A DNA stretch of 64,000 nucleotides. It comes from Hydra vulgaris (taxonomy: Eukaryota; Cnidaria; Hydrozoa; Anthoathecata; Hydridae). The first letter of the stretch is position 1. Each line of letters starts with the position of its first letter. A program made the position numbers and the translations under genes. The stretch lies in assembly GCF_038396675.1 (NCBI RefSeq), contig NC_088921.1, positions 35,884,501 to 35,948,500 on the forward strand. Reading direction: 5' to 3'. This document shows, piece after piece, positions 61,050 to 64,000 of this stretch. The notes beneath the pieces were generated by a model. It saw only the letters and a program-made list of their open reading frames with translations. It searched no databases and was not told the origin of the DNA.

Positions 61050-63104
61050 TCATAGAAGCTATGTGAAGTACTAAAAGTAGACAGATTGCCACAAAAATTA
61101 GTAACCAAGCTATTAGGTATTTATATATAAATTTTATTGTTTATTAAAAAAAGTTTATTTATCTTAATAAAAATGTAAAAAATTAAAACAAATATCAACT
61201 GACTTCTGTCTTTAAGGAGGCAGCTTTATTCCACGCCACTTCTTCAATGTTGATTTTAATTTTAGTTTTTAAAATTTTTTCTTAAATTATTTTAATAACA
61301 AATCTTATAATTCTAAAATTCTGGTTGCAATAATGTGAATTATAATACTTTGATATGTTTTTATAATTTTAGTTTTTGTAATCAATTTAAAGAAATGTAA
61401 TATTTATATTCTAAAATTTATTTTAGAAGAAGCAATGGATCTCAATTCCTTTGTATCAGTAAATGAAAATGATTTGGTTGAATTAGGTTTTAAAATGGGA
61501 CAGAAAAAAACTTATAATACAGTGGTTGCAGTCATGTGCAGTTGTACCTATAATTGGTTTCTTACAGCCTCAAGCAACATGAAACATTACATGAATTATC
61601 ACCAGTGCTAAACTTAATAGCTGCACCAATTCAGAGAAATATCCCATTCACACCCTCTAGTAATGTATAAACTTTTTTATTTAAAATATTTGTTAAAGAG
61701 AGAATCATTAGTATAGGATCTATCATATGTTTTTAAATTAAATAGTTATATCCTGTGAAAGAAGTACTCTTTAAAAATGACAACAGTTCCACAAGTGTTC
61801 ACGGCCCAACACTCATGACAAAGTTATTAAGTGGTGAAATATATTCAACAGTGTAAGTATATTTGTATCAATATTTTATCTTTTTTGTATTTGTTAATAT
61901 GTTTATTATGCTAGTTTCATATTAAATGTTACTTTGTTTAGAAAGGATATGCCCTCAAAGGAGGAAAAATTAGCTATGGCTATTTCGATATTGGCAGATT
62001 TCCCTTGTCTAAAAAGTAAACTTATGGAATCTGGTCATGTAAGTGTTTTAGGATTTATTATGTTGTTTCATTGAAATGTGAATTATTCTATGCATTTATA
62101 AACTTTTGGATTTTCTATAAAATAAATTGTGTTTTATACATTAAGGAGCATTTTTATTGTGGAAAATCTCACACTGGCCATATTGAGATTTATGTTAGAC
62201 AACGGCGCTTAAGATCTAAACAAATAATCACAAAATGGAATCATAGAAAAGGAATGCAGGTTTTTTAACAAATTTAGTATGTACGTAGTATTTAATACAT
62301 TTTTAGCATGAATGATTGTGTCAATTTTTTTTGATTCATTACTATTATTAGACCACATTGTCGAGAACTTGTCTGTGAAGAAAATTGCGAAGTTGAACGT
62401 ATGCTCCGAGAACGTCGTCCAACAGCTCTTAACCAAGAAGAGCTGCTGCACATGATGGCTGAGTCACGAATTTTTCGAAAAGATTGGATCTTAAACACAA
62501 AACCAAATGCTACTCTTATCCTGAAAAGATATCCGAGGTTTTTGGATATGAATGAAACTGCAAGTTTTTTACTAAAATTCTTATAAATCTCATAAATTGG
62601 TTTCAAATTTAAATTAATCTATTTAAATCTATGCTGCGCTTATATTTGAATGTGCTTTTTGAAGTTATATCCAAGGTGTGTTTTAATTTGTATTATGTTC
62701 TTGTTTAGATACAGCAAGAGTTTTCTTTTTTAGTTGGAGAATTTAAAGATATTCGAAATCAATGGTCATTATGTAAAGATACAATTTTACAACTTGCAGT
62801 TACTGCTTCGGAAAAAGATGAAGATTTGAAAGAAGAGTTATTTTGTATTAGTGCTGTTGAAAATGAATTTGATGAAGGTATTAATTAAATTATTAATTGA
62901 AACTTTTTTTAGAAATTGAAAATATTTTATATTAAAGGTAATGGAACGTATACATGTTATAGAAAGCTTTTTTTTATTAGCAAAAAAAACAATTGTATCT
63001 TTTAAAGCACTACCGTATTTATTGCCATCTCCGCCAAAGAGAGGAAAAAAGGAACCTAGAAAGTCTGGTAAAGCAACATCGATGCGTTTTATTGTTGAAC
63101 TTGA
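61050..63104 (+). CDS. Cassette gene 2: SAMD3-like protein, multi-exon, 3' truncated by LINE
   Basis: Exons on the plus strand: to 61116 (VDRLPQKLVTKLL); from 61427 (EEAMDLNSFVSVNENDLVEL, GFKMGQKKT, a SAM-domain-like block); about 61746-61852 (YPVKEVLFKNDNSS ... LLSGEIYSTV); 61942-62038 (KDMPSKEEKLAMAISILADF ... ESGH); 62146 to about 62255 (EHFYCGKSHTGHIEIYVRQR); 62352-62559 (PHCRELVCEENCEVERMLRE ... LKRYPRFLDMNET); 62709-62877 (IQQEFSFLVGEFKDIRNQWS); 62938-63104 (VMERIHVIESFFLLAKKTIV ... SMRFIVELE). Domain order matches the SAM-domain-containing protein 3-like family of fish and cnidarians; its role is not known to me. Most joins keep frame; two need a GC donor, and the last join is out of phase by one base, so it may be decaying. 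The first exon and end of the second are uncertain. The LINE at 63.19 kb lies in the next intron. Confidence 0.55.
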
Positions 63105-63191
63105 GGTTAGTATTTAGTTTTTTGTTTCTTTTCTACAGCTTTTATTTCTGATGATTTCTTATATTTTTTCATTACTGGATTTAAAAATAAT

Positions 63192-64000
63192 AATTTTTTT
63201 TTTTTTTTTTTTTTAAAAAACATCTTCGCTTCCAACAAGGCTGCAAGCAGCCACTAATTAAAGTTAGAAGTTACTGAAAGAGAAAAGATGAGATTGTAGA
63301 GCAAGATAACGATTGACGGACGACTTAAAAGATTGCAAATTATATGAATCAGGAAAGCAAGATGAAGGAAGCGAATTCCAAAGAATTGATGTTCGAGGAA
63401 AAAAACTAGACGAATAAGCGTTTTTGGAGCACTTAGGAACAGTCACAGAAAAAGGATGACACTTAATTGAATGATGAGTAACACGAGAATGAATTTTAGT
63501 AGATGGCACAAGAGACGCTAGCTCTTTAGAGCAGTGCCCATTATAGTATTTGTAGAAAAGAGAAAGAGAAGCAACATTACGACGATGTGATAATGGTTGG
63601 AGGTTGGCTGCAAGAGTAGGTCCAACTATGTTTAAAATGCGTTTTTGCACCTTGTCTAAAAGGGAAAGAGCATCATTAGAAGATCCGCCCCAGATATGGC
63701 AACAGTATTCCATACAAAGCCGGATTTGAGATTTGTAGAGATAGAGAATAGAATCCGAAGTAAGAAAGTGACGACCTCGATAAAGAGATGCAACCTTAGC
63801 AGATGCTAATTTTGCAACTGATTTAGTATATGGTTTCCAAGAAAGATTGGAAGTAAGAGTTAATCCTAGAAGATGAAGAGTAGGTGACACATCGAGTACA
63901 TCAACGTTCATAAATATAGGAAGATCTAAATTATTGCGATAACGATTGGCTGAAAAAAATTGAGTTTTATCTGAATTAAAGTTCACCAGCCACTGTGAGC
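63192..64000 (-). mobile_element. LINE (CR1/jockey-type) 3' end, continues beyond window
   Basis: On the minus strand an open frame runs from the window edge (WLVNFNSDKTQFFSANRYRN) to TAG or TAA near 63264 with no break: LHLLGLTLTSNLSWKPYTKS, LYRGRHFLTSDSILYLYKSQ, CHIWGGSSNDALSLLDKVQK, LASLVPSTKIHSRVTHHSIK, FFPRTSILWNSLPSSCFPDS and NRYLALQSHLFSFSNF. This is the region after the RT palm. A 3' UTR with the stem GGCTGC.TGCAGCC (63238-63253) and a poly-A tail (T-run at 63194-63214) follow. Intact frame and tail suggest a young insertion. It is the same family as the degenerate copy at 48.3-50.4 kb and sits antisense in the SAMD3-like gene. Confidence 0.88.

Overview
The window looks like eukaryotic, very AT-rich, transposon-dense intergenic DNA from a cnidarian, most likely a Hydra species. 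I infer this from the base composition, one intact cnidarian-type opsin, tRNA-derived SINEs, and a mix of mariner, Tc1, pogo, ISL2EU/PIF, P (THAP9-type), hAT and CR1/jockey-type LINE remnants. There are no bacterial operons, ribosome binding sites or CRISPR arrays. Only two stretches look like ordinary host genes: the last exon of a TauD/TfdA-type dioxygenase (5276-5512, +) and a single-exon opsin (37813-38739, +) with the retinal-binding lysine.

Layout. 0.2-2 kb: pogo/Tigger-type transposase broken by indels. 2.9-4.4 kb: fragment of an unnamed Cys-rich transposon protein (family X here) and a Tc1 tail. 5.3-5.6 kb: dioxygenase exon. 5.9-7.8 kb: element with 28-bp inverted ends at TA. 8.4-11.2 kb: ISL2EU/PIF-type transposase relic carrying a 22-bp tandem expansion and cut by a 624-bp near-perfect foldback element with 9-bp target duplications. 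11.4-12.9 kb: P-type transposase relic. 14.4-20.3 kb: about 202 head-to-tail copies of a 29-bp satellite. 20.3-27.2 kb: mostly non-coding, with palindromes, a SINE and a hAT scrap. 27.2-28.5 kb: mariner with deleted linker. 29.9-32.5 kb: family X element A. 33-38 kb: SINE, microsatellites, LINE, then the opsin. 39.7-44.7 kb: full-length SINE, a 170-bp pogo-type MITE and a LINE tail. 44.9-48.3 kb: family X element B with about 715-bp terminal inverted repeats. 48.3-50.4 kb: degenerate LINE. 53.5-54.7 kb: hAT relic. 55.1-58.0 kb: P-type derivative with long inverted ends, inserted with 9-bp duplications into an older palindrome. 58.4-63.1 kb: two-gene, intron-containing cassette (zinc finger plus MH..LEG protein, then a SAMD3-like protein), interrupted by a LINE running off the window end.

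Nothing here works together as a pathway. The genes are a layered record of insertions whose relative ages can be read from who interrupts whom. The most notable items are the satellite, whose A/T variant acts as a barcode and reveals a 51-unit internal duplication; three copies of the unnamed family X; the two-gene cassette with an intron that looks made by AGGT duplication; and an unusual density of perfect short-loop palindromes.
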